From: JBBECF01 sp040881945
GTDB lineage: Bacteria > Pseudomonadota > Alphaproteobacteria > Dongiales > Dongiaceae
NCBI GenBank assembly: GCA_040881945.1
Contig: JBBECF010000054.1
Coordinates: forward strand, 1-39,075
Direction of reading: 5' to 3'
Length of the DNA stretch: 39,075 nt
A model generated the notes under the pieces. The model did not search any database, had not been told where the DNA came from, and saw only the letters and a program-made list of their open reading frames with translations. This document shows positions 1-7,328 of this stretch, in pieces; position 1 is the first letter of the stretch; every line of letters starts with the position of its first letter. A program made the translations under genes and the position numbers.

Positions 1-600
1 GCGCGCTTCCCGAAGGGCACGCCGCTCTATATCCGGCCGTTCCTGTGGTCCGAGGACGGCTGGATGGCGCCCGACCCGGCGAGCACGCGGATCGCCATCT
101 CGGTCGTCGAATCGCCGCTGCCGGAGCCGAGCGGGACCGCCGTCTGCCTGTCGCGCTTCCGCCGGCCGACGCCGGAGACCGCGCCGACCGACGCCAAGGC
201 GGTGTGCCATTACGCCCAGGCCGGCCGCGCCAACGGCGAGGCCAAGCGCCTCGGCTTCGATGACGCGGTCATGCTCGACGTGCTCGGGCACGTGGCCGAG
301 CTGTCCACGGCGAACCTGTGGATGGCCGCGGACGGGGCGGCGCACACGCCGGTGCCGAACGGCACCTTCCTCAACGGCATCACCCGCCAGCGCGTCATCA
401 AGCTGCTGCGCGGCGCCGGCGTCGTCGTGCACGAGCGCACGATCACGTTCCAGGAATTGCGCGAGGCCGACGAGCTGTGGTCGACCGGAAACTACGCCAA
501 GCTGTTGCCGATCACGCGCATCGAGGACCGGCACTTGCAGCCCGGCCCGATCTACGCCCGCGCCAGGGAGCTGTACTGGACCTTCGCGCACGGCGGTTGA
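1..600 (+). CDS. ilvE: Branched-chain amino acid aminotransferase, class IV (5'-truncated)
   Basis: This is the C-terminal part of a PLP-dependent class IV aminotransferase. The family interconverts branched-chain amino acids and their 2-oxo acids in the cytoplasm. The reading frame is open from base 1, so the N-terminus lies outside the window. The segment AKAVCHY (Lys codon at 196-198) aligns with the family's PLP-lysine motif. It is followed by the ELSTANLWM segment, equivalent to the EGxxENLF motif, and by GTFLNGITRQRVIKL. The stop codon overlaps the start of the next gene as TGATG, so the two are probably co-transcribed. D-amino acid aminotransferase or aminodeoxychorismate lyase share the fold, but the overall match favours a BCAT. 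Confidence 0.85.
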   Translation, partial: ARFPKGTPLYIRPFLWSEDGWMAPDPASTRIAISVVESPLPEPSGTAVCLSRFRRPTPETAPTDAKAVCHYAQAGRANGEAKRLGFDDAVMLDVLGHVAELSTANLWMAADGAAHTPVPNGTFLNGITRQRVIKLLRGAGVVVHERTITFQELREADELWSTGNYAKLLPITRIEDRHLQPGPIYARARELYWTFAHGG

Positions 601-1526
601 TGGCGGCCGATTCCCGACTGTTCTGCTTCGGCCTCGGCTACAGCGCGCTGGCGCTGGTCGAGGCGCTGCGCGCCGAGGGCTGGCGGGCCGCCGGCACCTG
701 CCGCACCGAGGCCAAGCGCGCCGCCCTCGCCGCCCGCGGCATCGAGGCGCATGTTTTCGACCGCGACCGTCCGCTCGACGACGCCGCGGCGGCCCTGGCC
801 GGGACCACGCACCTGCTGTCCTCGGTGCCGCCCGACGAGGCCGGCGATCCGGTGCTCGACCGTCATGGCGCCGACATTGCCCGGGTCCCCGGCCTCGCCT
901 GGGTCGGCTATCTGTCCACGACCGGCGTCTATGGCGACCGCGGCGGCGGCTGGGTCGACGAATCGAGCCCGCCGGCGCCGAGCGGCGAGCGCGGCCGCCG
1001 CCGGCTCGCCGCCGAGCGCGGCTGGCTCGGGCTGCACGCCCGCCACGGCGTGCCGGTGCATCTGTTCCGCCTCGCCGGCATCTATGGGCCGGGGCGCAGC
1101 GCCCTCGATTCGGTGCGCGCCGGCTCCGCGCGCCGGGTGGTCAAGCCCGGCCAGGTGTTCAGCCGCATCCATGTCGCCGACATCGTCGCCGTGCTGCGCG
1201 CCTCGATGGCGCGGCCGGATCCCGGCGCCGCCTACAACCTGTGCGACGACGACCCGGCGCCGCCCGACGCGGTCGTCGCCTTCGCCTGCGAACTGCTCGG
1301 CGTCGCGCCGCCGCCACCGGTGCCGTTCGAGCAAGCCGCGTTGTCGCCCATGACGCGCAGCTTCTACGCCGACAACAAGCGCGTGCGCAACGACCGCATC
1401 AAGCGCGACCTCGGCGTGACGCTGCGCTATCCCGATTACCGGACCGGCTTGCGCGCGCTGCTTTCCGACAGCGCCGCCACCGTCGCACCCAGCCGCTCCA
1501 GATCGGCGTCGCGCGACAAGCGGTGA
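600..1526 (+). CDS. NAD-dependent epimerase/dehydratase family protein (YeeZ-like, atypical SDR)
   Basis: A 308-aa protein with an N-terminal Rossmann segment (FCFGLGYSALALVEAL) and the atypical-SDR landmarks STTGVYGD and RLAGIYGPGR, resembling E. coli YeeZ and related nucleoside-diphosphate-sugar epimerase-like proteins. The substrate is unknown. The ATG at 600 overlaps the upstream aminotransferase stop by one base, which fixes the start and suggests translational coupling. The last 30 or so residues are rich in Ser and Arg and look like low-complexity extension. They are encoded opposite the 3' end of the convergent hydrolase gene, with a 91-bp tail-to-tail overlap. Confidence 0.75.
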   Translation: MAADSRLFCFGLGYSALALVEALRAEGWRAAGTCRTEAKRAALAARGIEAHVFDRDRPLDDAAAALAGTTHLLSSVPPDEAGDPVLDRHGADIARVPGLAWVGYLSTTGVYGDRGGGWVDESSPPAPSGERGRRRLAAERGWLGLHARHGVPVHLFRLAGIYGPGRSALDSVRAGSARRVVKPGQVFSRIHVADIVAVLRASMARPDPGAAYNLCDDDPAPPDAVVAFACELLGVAPPPPVPFEQAALSPMTRSFYADNKRVRNDRIKRDLGVTLRYPDYRTGLRALLSDSAATVAPSRSRSASRDKR

Positions 1527-2233
1527 TCGCCGTCCTTGATCAGGGTCACGACGACGTCGTCGCCTTGCAGCCGCTCGGCCAGGCGCAGCGCCGTCTGCCA
1601 CGGCACATCGGGGTCGGCCATACCGTGCAGCAGGCGCACCGGACGGTCGATCGCGATCCGCCCACGCAGCAGCAGGTGCCGCCGCGCCTCCTCGATCAGC
1701 CGCAAGGCGATCGGCGTCGGTTGCCCGGCATCGGCCGACGGCTCCAGCCAGACGCCGTCGCGGCGCAGGCGCTCGCGGATCTCGGGCGTCGTTTTCGCCC
1801 AGATCAGGTCCTCGGTGAAATCGGGGGCGGCGGCGACACCGACCAGCCCGGCGACGCGCTGCGGCCGCGCCAGCGCCGCCAGCAGCATGATCCAGCCGCC
1901 CATGCTCGACCCGACCAGAACTTGCGGCCCCGCCGTGAGCGCGTCGATGACCGCCAGCGCGTCGTCGGCCCAGCGCCCGATCGTGCCGTCGCGGAACGCG
2001 CCCGACGACGTCCCATGGCCGAAATAGTCGAAGCGCAGGAACGCCTGCCCACTTCGGTCGCAGACTCCGTCGAGCGCGCTCGCCTTGGTGCCGGTCATGT
2101 CCGAGGTGAAGCCGCCGAGGAAGACGACGCCCGGCAGCTTGCCGCCCGACCGATCGAGCCGGCGGCGGTAGGCGATTGTCGCGCCGTCGGGCCGTGCTAG
2201 TATCTCGGGCGGTAGGCTGTCGGACGGGGTCAT
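1436..2233 (-). CDS. Alpha/beta hydrolase (serine esterase/thioesterase-like)
   Basis: A 265-aa alpha/beta-hydrolase. The nucleophile elbow is VGSSMGGW. The likely acid is in HGMADPDVPW and the likely catalytic histidine in KDGDHRLS, in the order expected for a Ser-Asp-His triad. There is no signal peptide, so the protein is probably cytoplasmic. It resembles the ABHD10-like or short-chain acyl hydrolase group, but the substrate cannot be read from the sequence. It is transcribed divergently from the glycosyltransferase at 2281, with 47 bp between starts, and its 3' end overlaps the convergent upstream gene. Confidence 0.75.
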   Translation of the reverse strand: MTPSDSLPPEILARPDGATIAYRRRLDRSGGKLPGVVFLGGFTSDMTGTKASALDGVCDRSGQAFLRFDYFGHGTSSGAFRDGTIGRWADDALAVIDALTAGPQVLVGSSMGGWIMLLAALARPQRVAGLVGVAAAPDFTEDLIWAKTTPEIRERLRRDGVWLEPSADAGQPTPIALRLIEEARRHLLLRGRIAIDRPVRLLHGMADPDVPWQTALRLAERLQGDDVVVTLIKDGDHRLSRDADLERLGATVAALSESSARKPVR

Positions 2234-2280
2234 GGATCGGGGGACGGGCGATATCGGGCCTCGGCGACGAGCGCGCCGTC

Positions 2281-3507
2281 ATGTCTAGCATCGCGGCGTC
2301 GCCGCCGCCAGACCGCGCGGCCGTCGTGCTCCAGGTGTTGCCGCGGCTGGTCGCCGGCGGCGCCGAGCGCGGCGCCGTCGACGTGGCCGGGGCGATCGCC
2401 GCCGCCGGCGGCATCGCCATCGTCGCCTCGCGCGGCGGCCCGATGGTGCGCGAGCTGGCGCGCCTGGGCGCCGAGCATGTCGAGTTGCCGCTCGACAGCC
2501 GCAACCCGATCGTGATGCGCGCCAATGTCGGACGGCTGCTGCGGCTGATCGAACGCCATGGCGTGGACATCGTGCACGCGCGCAGCCGCGCCCCGGCGTG
2601 GAGCGCGTACCTCGCCGCGCGCCGCGCCGGCTGCCGCTTCGTCACCACCTTTCACGGCGCCTACACCGCCGGCAACTGGCTGAAGCGCCGCTACAACGGC
2701 GTGATGGCGAAGGGCGACCGGGTCATCGCGGTATCCGACTTCATCGCCGGGCTGCTGCGTTCCGACTACGGCGTGGAGGCGGACCGGCTGCGTGTCATCC
2801 ATCGCGGCGTCGACTTCGAGCTGTTCGACCCCGAGCGGGTCAGCGCCGAGCGCGTGATCCAGCTCGCCACGCGCTGGCGCCTGCCGGACGGGGTGCCGGT
2901 CGTGATGCTGCCGGGGCGCTTTACCCGCCTCAAGGGGCAGCATGTGCTGATCGAGGCGGTGGCGCGGCTCGGCGAACGCGACCTGCGCTGCCTGCTGATC
3001 GGGCCCGAGCCGGGGCGGTCCGGCTATCGCCGCGAGCTCGAGGGCCTGATCGCGCGCCGCCGCCTGGGCGGGCGCGTGCACATCGTCGAGGACTGCCGCG
3101 ACATGCCGGCCGCCTACAAGCTCGCCGACGTCGTCGTCTCGGCCTCGATCAGCCCCGAGTCGTTCGGGCGCACGATCGCCGAGGCCCAGGCCATGGGCCG
3201 GCCGGTCGTCGCCAGCGACCACGGCGGCGCGCGCGAACAGGCCGTCGTCGGCCGCATGGTGTGGCTGACGCCGCCGGGCGACGCGGCGGCGCTGGCCGCG
3301 GCGATCGGGCAGGCGCTCGACCTCAGCCCGGCGGAGCGCAAACGGCTGGCGCCCGAGGCGATCGCCGCGGTGCGCGCGCGCTACGCCAAGGACGCCATGT
3401 GCGCCGACACGCTTGCGGTTTATCGCGAGCTGCTCGAGGCCGCGCCCGCCCCGGCGCCGGCCGCACGCGCGGACGAACCGGCGCGGCCGCTCGCCACGGG
3501 GCCGTGA
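2281..3507 (+). CDS. Glycosyltransferase family 4 protein
   Basis: A 408-aa GT-B fold glycosyltransferase. The N-terminal half starts with LQVLPRLVAGGAERGAVDVA, typical of GT4 acceptor domains. The C-terminal half carries VVMLPGRFTRLKGQ and the nucleotide-sugar-binding E-x7-E motif in SPESFGRTIAEAQAMGRP. It is expected to add a sugar from an activated donor to a lipid or polysaccharide acceptor at the inner membrane; donor and acceptor are unknown. The ATG at 2281 is chosen because homology begins just after it and because the longer reading frame would run into the divergent hydrolase gene. It stands alone, without other envelope polysaccharide genes nearby. Confidence 0.85.
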   Translation: MSSIAASPPPDRAAVVLQVLPRLVAGGAERGAVDVAGAIAAAGGIAIVASRGGPMVRELARLGAEHVELPLDSRNPIVMRANVGRLLRLIERHGVDIVHARSRAPAWSAYLAARRAGCRFVTTFHGAYTAGNWLKRRYNGVMAKGDRVIAVSDFIAGLLRSDYGVEADRLRVIHRGVDFELFDPERVSAERVIQLATRWRLPDGVPVVMLPGRFTRLKGQHVLIEAVARLGERDLRCLLIGPEPGRSGYRRELEGLIARRRLGGRVHIVEDCRDMPAAYKLADVVVSASISPESFGRTIAEAQAMGRPVVASDHGGAREQAVVGRMVWLTPPGDAAALAAAIGQALDLSPAERKRLAPEAIAAVRARYAKDAMCADTLAVYRELLEAAPAPAPAARADEPARPLATGP

Positions 3508-3517
3508 GCGGGCAAGC

Positions 3518-3547
3518 TTGACAGGCGGCGGCGGCGGCCGACATAGT
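3518..3547 (+). promoter_or_regulatory. Putative sigma-70 promoter of tRNA-Ala
   Basis: A perfect TTGACA (3518-3523) is followed after 18 bp by CATAGT (3542-3547, 4 of 6 matches to TATAAT). This would start transcription a few bases before the mature tRNA 5' end at 3558. Confidence 0.5.
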
Positions 3548-3557
3548 CCGCCCCCCT

Positions 3558-3633
3558 GGGGCCGTAGCTCAGCTGGGAGAGCGCCTCGTTCGCAATGAGG
3601 AGGTCAGGGGTTCGATCCCCCTCGGCTCCACCA
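3558..3633 (+). tRNA. tRNA-Ala (CGC anticodon)
   Basis: A 76-nt cloverleaf with encoded CCA. The acceptor arm GGGGCCG pairs with CGGCTCC and keeps the G3:U70 wobble pair that is the alanine identity element. The anticodon arm is CCTCG/TGAGG with loop TTCGCAA, giving anticodon CGC. The T arm contains GGTTCGATCCC-type sequence. The gene ends exactly at the beginning of the 100-N gap. Confidence 0.95.
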
Positions 3634-3733
3634 NNNNNNNNNNNNNNNNNNNNNNNNNNNNNNNNNNNNNNNNNNNNNNNNNNNNNNNNNNNNNNNNNNN
3701 NNNNNNNNNNNNNNNNNNNNNNNNNNNNNNNNN
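3634..3733. other. Scaffold gap of 100 N
   Basis: Exactly 100 unknown bases. The 55 nt before the gap (3579-3633) and the 55 nt after it (3734-3788) are identical, which is the signature of two assembly-graph edges sharing a 55-mer end. True content and length are unknown. Confidence 0.95.
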
Positions 3734-3788
3734 GAGCGCCTCGTTCGCAATGAGGAGGTCAGGGGTTCGATCCCCCTCGGCTCCACCA
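3734..3788 (+). tRNA. Partial tRNA-Ala (CGC) copy at the gap edge
   Basis: The last 55 nt of the same tRNA-Ala, from within the D arm through CCA, identical to 3579-3633. It is either the 3' part of a second tandem tRNA-Ala gene or simply the same gene repeated at a contig end. I favour the second because the shared length is a common assembler k-mer size. Confidence 0.6.
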
Positions 3789-3806
3789 GCGCCGCCGGGC
3801 GGCCGG

Positions 3807-4550
3807 TCAGCGCAGCCCGGGCAGCACTGTCACGGCCGGGCCGCGTGCGGCGGCCGCGTCGGGCCGCTCGCGCAGGTGGCCGCTGAGGCGGAACTCGACC
3901 CGGCGGAACACCCAGAGAATCCCGTAGGTCACCGCCAGATAGATCAGCCCGGCGGCGATGTAGATTTCGTAGACCGCGAAGCTGCGCGCGACGATGACGC
4001 GGGCGACGCCGGTCAGGTCCATCAGCGTGATGATGCTGACCAGCGAGGTCGCCTGGAACAGGAACACGACCTCGTTGCCATAGGCCGGCAGCGCCAGGCG
4101 CCACGCCTTCGGCAGGATGATGCGCCGGTAGAGCAGCGCCCCGGACATGCCGCAGGCGCGCGCCGCCTCGATCTCGCCGTGCGGCACGGCCTGGATGGCG
4201 CCGCGCAGGATTTCCGCCGTGTAGGCGGCCGTGTTGAGGGTGAGCGTCAACACCGCGCAGAAATAGGCCTCGCGGAAGAAGACCCACAGGCCCGCCGACT
4301 CCAAGGCGTCGCGGAACTGGCCGCTGCCGTAGTAGATGAGGAAGATCTGCACCAGCAGCGGCGTGCCGCGGAAATAGAAGATGTAGGCATAGACGGGCCA
4401 GCGCAGCAGCGGATTGCGCGCGACGCGCATCAGGCCAAGCGGGAGGGCGAGGGCGAGCCCGATGGCGACGCTGAGCGCGGTGATTTCGACGGTCAGCAGG
4501 GCGCCTTCGAGAAGCTGCGGCAGGCTGCGCCAGATGACCGCCCTGTCCAT
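3807..4550 (-). CDS. hisM: Polar amino acid ABC transporter permease (HisM family)
   Basis: A 247-aa inner-membrane permease with about five hydrophobic segments. The cytoplasmic EAA loop reads EAARACGMSGALLYRR, the contact site for the ATPase. Its N-terminal pattern (LLEGALLTVEITALSV) and FRGTPLLVQIF segment are typical of the HisM/OccM group importing Lys, Arg, His, ornithine or opines. It is the last gene of a minus-strand operon (ATPase, binding protein, HisQ, HisM) and starts 4 bp after the HisQ stop. The substrate is not defined by sequence alone. The stop lies 18 bp from the tRNA-Ala fragment. Confidence 0.85.
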   Translation of the reverse strand: MDRAVIWRSLPQLLEGALLTVEITALSVAIGLALALPLGLMRVARNPLLRWPVYAYIFYFRGTPLLVQIFLIYYGSGQFRDALESAGLWVFFREAYFCAVLTLTLNTAAYTAEILRGAIQAVPHGEIEAARACGMSGALLYRRIILPKAWRLALPAYGNEVVFLFQATSLVSIITLMDLTGVARVIVARSFAVYEIYIAAGLIYLAVTYGILWVFRRVEFRLSGHLRERPDAAAARGPAVTVLPGLR

Positions 4551-4554
4551 CGGC

Positions 4555-5244
4555 TCAGGCCCGCCGCACGCCGCGGTTGGCCCAGGTCTCGGCGTGCTGC
4601 TGCCCCCACATGGACACGACCGTGATGCCGAGATAGATGAGCGAGGCGGCGAAGAAAAAGGTGAACGGCAGACGCACCGCGCGGGCGGCGATGTCGGCGT
4701 TGCGCATCAGCTCCGGCAGTTGGATCACCGAGATCAGCGCCGTCGCCTTGACCATGACCATCCAGACGTTGCCGAGGCCGGGCAACGCGAACCGCCAGAC
4801 CTGCGGCAGCAGGATGCGTCGGAGGAGCAGGCCCCGGTTCATGCCGCAGGCCCTGGCCGCCTCGATCTGCCCCTTGGGGATCGCCAGGAAGGCGCCGCGG
4901 AAGACCTCGGTGGCGAAGGCGCCGTAGATGAAGCCCAGGGTCAGGAAGCCGGCGAGGAACGGATTGATGTCGACGATCACGTCCGTGCCGAGGTCTTCCA
5001 TCACGTTCTGAATCAGCGTCGGCGTGCCGTAATAGACGAGTAGGATCAGGACAAGCTCCGGCACGCCGCGGATGACGGTGGTATAGGTATTGGCGGCGAC
5101 GCGCGCGGCCCTGGACTTCGACAGCTTGCCCCAGGCGCCGATCAGACCGAAGAGCAGCGCCATCGCCATGGCGCTGAGGCCGACCAGGATGGTGACCTGG
5201 ACGCCGTCCCACAGCATCCAGCCATATCCCTTAAGGTCGATCAT
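4555..5244 (-). CDS. hisQ: Polar amino acid ABC transporter permease (HisQ family)
   Basis: A 229-aa inner-membrane permease, the partner of the downstream HisM. It shows VIRGVPELVLILLVYYG, the typical RGxPELL-like segment of HisQ proteins, and the EAA loop EAARACGMNRGLLLRRILLP. HisQ and HisM form a heterodimeric channel on the HisP ATPase dimer. The start MIDLKGYGWMLWDG matches the usual N-terminus of the family. It lies 76 bp downstream of the binding-protein gene. Confidence 0.85.
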   Translation of the reverse strand: MIDLKGYGWMLWDGVQVTILVGLSAMAMALLFGLIGAWGKLSKSRAARVAANTYTTVIRGVPELVLILLVYYGTPTLIQNVMEDLGTDVIVDINPFLAGFLTLGFIYGAFATEVFRGAFLAIPKGQIEAARACGMNRGLLLRRILLPQVWRFALPGLGNVWMVMVKATALISVIQLPELMRNADIAARAVRLPFTFFFAASLIYLGITVVSMWGQQHAETWANRGVRRA

Positions 5245-5320
5245 GGCGGACCCGCGAAAGACACGCGCCGCCGTCCCGCGATCGGGCCGGCGGCGCGTCG
5301 GGCCGACTCAAACCGGCTGC

Positions 5321-6106
5321 TTACATGCCGGGCGTGCCGAAGACGTCGAAGTCGAAGTACTTGGCGTTGATCTTGGCGTAGGTGCCGTCGGCGCGGATCT
5401 GGTCGATCGCCTTGTTGAGCGCCTCGCGCAGATCGTCCTCGCCCTTGCGGATGGCGATGCCGGCGCCGTCGCCGTGCCATTTCGGATCGCTGTAGCCGGG
5501 GCCGACGAGCTCGAAGCCGGCGCCCTCCGGCGTCTTGAGGAAGCCCTCGAGCAGGGCGACGGAATCGGCCATGCCGAGGTCGACCCGGCCGGCCACCAGG
5601 TCGGCGTTGGCCTCGTCCTGGGTGGCATAGACCTTGAGGTCGACCTTGGGGAAGTTGTCGCGCAGGAAGTTTTCGTGGATGGTCGCGCGCTGCACCGCGA
5701 CCTTCTTGCCGGCGAGACCCTCGGCCGAGATGTCGAAGCCGGCGCCCTTCTTGGCGACGAACTTCGCCGGCGTGTTGTAGTACTTGCCGGTGAAGTCGAC
5801 CTTCTGCTTGCGTTCCTCGGTGATCGACATCGAGGCGACGACGGCGTCGTACTTCTTGGCGAGCAGGCCGGGGATCATGCCGTCCCAGTCCTGCACGACG
5901 AATTCGCATTCGAACTTGGCCGCGGCGCACAACGCATTGGCGATGTCGATGTCGAAGCCGACGAGCTTGCCGTCGGGGTCGATCGAGTTGAACGGCGGAT
6001 AGGCGCCCTCGGTGCCGATGCGCACCTTCTTCATCTCCGCCGACGCGGTGCCGGCGGCGAACGCCAACGCGGCCGCCGCCATGACCAGACTGGACAGTTT
6101 CTTCAC
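5321..6106 (-). CDS. Periplasmic amino acid-binding protein (SBP family 3)
   Basis: A 261-aa periplasmic receptor of the ABC importer. The GTG at 6106 is preceded by a strong GGGAGAAG ribosome site and opens a signal peptide (MKKLSSLVMAAAALAFAAG) with a predicted cleavage after TASA. The mature protein begins KKVRIGTEGAYPPFNSID and contains GFDIDIANALC, WDGMIPGLLAKKYDAVVASM and KVDFTGKYYNTPAKF. These are the class signatures of Lys/Arg/Orn/His/opine-binding proteins. Longer in-frame starts upstream run into the ATPase gene and lack a signal peptide, so they are not used. Confidence 0.9.
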   Translation of the reverse strand: MKKLSSLVMAAAALAFAAGTASAEMKKVRIGTEGAYPPFNSIDPDGKLVGFDIDIANALCAAAKFECEFVVQDWDGMIPGLLAKKYDAVVASMSITEERKQKVDFTGKYYNTPAKFVAKKGAGFDISAEGLAGKKVAVQRATIHENFLRDNFPKVDLKVYATQDEANADLVAGRVDLGMADSVALLEGFLKTPEGAGFELVGPGYSDPKWHGDGAGIAIRKGEDDLREALNKAIDQIRADGTYAKINAKYFDFDVFGTPGM

Positions 6107-6153
6107 GGATCTTCTCCCTATCGTTGTTGTGGATCGGGGTTGCGCCGCGCTCG

Positions 6154-6927
6154 TCACAGATTTGCCGCCAGGAATTGGCGGCAGCGCTCCGACCGCGGGT
6201 TGCCGAACACCTGCGCCGGCGGGCCTTGTTCCTCGACACGGCCGGCGTGCAGGAAAATCACTTCGGACGCCACCTCGCGCGCGAAGCCCATCTCGTGGGT
6301 CACGAGCAGCATCGTCCGCCCTTCCTCGGCGAGCTGGCGGATGACGCGCAGCACCTCGCCGACCAGTTCCGGGTCGAGCGACGAGGTCGGCTCGTCGAAC
6401 AGCATCACCTTGGGTTCCATGGCCAGGGCCCGGGCGATGGCGGCGCGCTGCTGCTGGCCGCCCGACAGGTGCGCCGGGTAATAGTCCAGCTTGTCGGCGA
6501 TGCCCACCTTGTCGAGCAGTCGCTTGGCGCGCGCGACCGCCTCGGCCTTCGGCACCTTCAGAACGTGCACCGGCGCCTCGATGACGTTCTGCAGCACCGT
6601 CAAGTGCGACCACAGGTTGAAGCTCTGGAACACCATGCCGAGACGCGAGCGGATTCGGTCGACCTGCTTGGGGTCCTCGGGCACCGCGTGGCCGTTGCGG
6701 GTTGGGCGCATGCGGATCAATTCGCCGCTGACGTAGATGCGGCCGGCATCCGGCGTCTCCAGCAGGTTGATGCAGCGCAGCAGCGTGCTCTTGCCGGAGC
6801 CGCTGCTGCCGATCATGGCGATGACGTCGCCGGTTTCGGCCGACATCGAGACGCCCTTCAGCACCTCGAGCTCGCCGAACCGCTTGTGCAGATCCTCGAC
6901 GACGAGCGCCGGGGTCGGCTCTGCCAT
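6154..6927 (-). CDS. hisP: Amino acid ABC transporter ATPase (HisP family)
   Basis: A 257-aa ABC ATPase. Walker A is GSSGSGKST, the Q-loop is MVFQSFNLW, the signature is LSGGQQQR, Walker B is VMLFDEPTS with a following SLDPE D-loop, and the H-loop is LLVTHEMGF. These are characteristic of polar amino acid uptake ATPases. It is the promoter-proximal gene of the minus-strand importer operon. The intergenic region upstream carries palindromic repeats and must also contain the operon promoter, which I could not place. Confidence 0.9.
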   Translation of the reverse strand: MAEPTPALVVEDLHKRFGELEVLKGVSMSAETGDVIAMIGSSGSGKSTLLRCINLLETPDAGRIYVSGELIRMRPTRNGHAVPEDPKQVDRIRSRLGMVFQSFNLWSHLTVLQNVIEAPVHVLKVPKAEAVARAKRLLDKVGIADKLDYYPAHLSGGQQQRAAIARALAMEPKVMLFDEPTSSLDPELVGEVLRVIRQLAEEGRTMLLVTHEMGFAREVASEVIFLHAGRVEEQGPPAQVFGNPRSERCRQFLAANL

Positions 6928-6947
6928 CGCAAGCCCCTCGCCTGACC

Positions 6948-6972
6948 GAACCGGGATGTTTTGTCCCGGTTC
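6948..6972. repeat. Short inverted repeat upstream of the importer operon
   Basis: A perfect 9-bp stem GAACCGGGA (6948-6956) and TCCCGGTTC (6964-6972) around a 7-nt loop, placed 21 bp before the hisP start. It could be an operator or a 5' leader hairpin; it has no T tract that would make it a terminator. Confidence 0.5.
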
Positions 6973-6978
6973 CCGCTC

Positions 6979-7100
6979 TAGTGCCCCGTCCCCGAAATGC
7001 GTTTCACGAATGTCGGGGTAAACGGGCCACTAACTATTTGAACCTAGTGGCCTACTTATCCCAGAAATTCGAAAACGAATTTCCGGGGCAGGACACTAGG
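6979..7100. repeat. Double palindromic intergenic element (MITE- or REP-like)
   Basis: Two adjacent nested palindromes. The first (6979-7032) has outer arms TAGTGCCCCGT and ACGGGCCACTA with one mismatch, and inner arms CCCCGA and TCGGGG. The second (7043-7100) has outer arms CCTAGTGGCC and GGACACTAGG with one mismatch, and a perfect inner 8-bp stem GAAATTCG-AAAA-CGAATTTC. The four outer arms share a TAGTGnCC core. The stretch is AT-richer than its surroundings and non-coding, between ccmD and the importer operon. It looks like a dispersed repeat, not a gene. Confidence 0.6.
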
Positions 7101-7144
7101 TTAGTCGGCTTCGCGGCGGCTTGCCAAGCGCAAAAACCCCGTCG

Positions 7145-7321
7145 TCACAACGGCTTTTCCGCCGCGTCGCGCAGCAGCGCGGCGAGCGCCGCCTCGCGGC
7201 GCCGCAGCGTGCGCAGGCTGACGACCAGCAGCCCGACCAACACTGCCGCGGCCACGGCAAAGGCCGGCCAGACGAAGGCCGCGTAGCCGCCCATGGCGAG
7301 GAATTGCTCGATTTCGGCCAT
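7145..7321 (-). CDS. ccmD: Heme exporter protein CcmD
   Basis: A 58-aa single-span membrane protein, MAEIEQFLAMGGYAAFVWPA at its N-terminus, with one transmembrane helix (about residues 14-36) and a basic, then Ala-rich, cytoplasmic tail. Size, the MGGYAAFVWPA motif and position immediately after ccmC identify CcmD. It releases holo-CcmE from the CcmABC complex in system I cytochrome c maturation. The start lies 7 bp after the ccmC stop. No ccmE, ccmF, ccmG or ccmH follows here. Confidence 0.85.
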   Translation of the reverse strand: MAEIEQFLAMGGYAAFVWPAFAVAAAVLVGLLVVSLRTLRRREAALAALLRDAAEKPL

Positions 7322-7328
7322 AACGTCT

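Noticed and set aside
260..2648. Long Arg/Ala-rich frames covering the first four genes on both strands
   Set aside because: Their composition is that of out-of-frame high-GC codons; the aminotransferase, epimerase, hydrolase and glycosyltransferase frames carry clear motifs.
3604..4287. Open frame containing LVEPRGIEPLTSS opposite the tRNA-Ala
   Set aside because: It is the well-known spurious translation of a tRNA complement joined through the N gap and running antisense to hisM.
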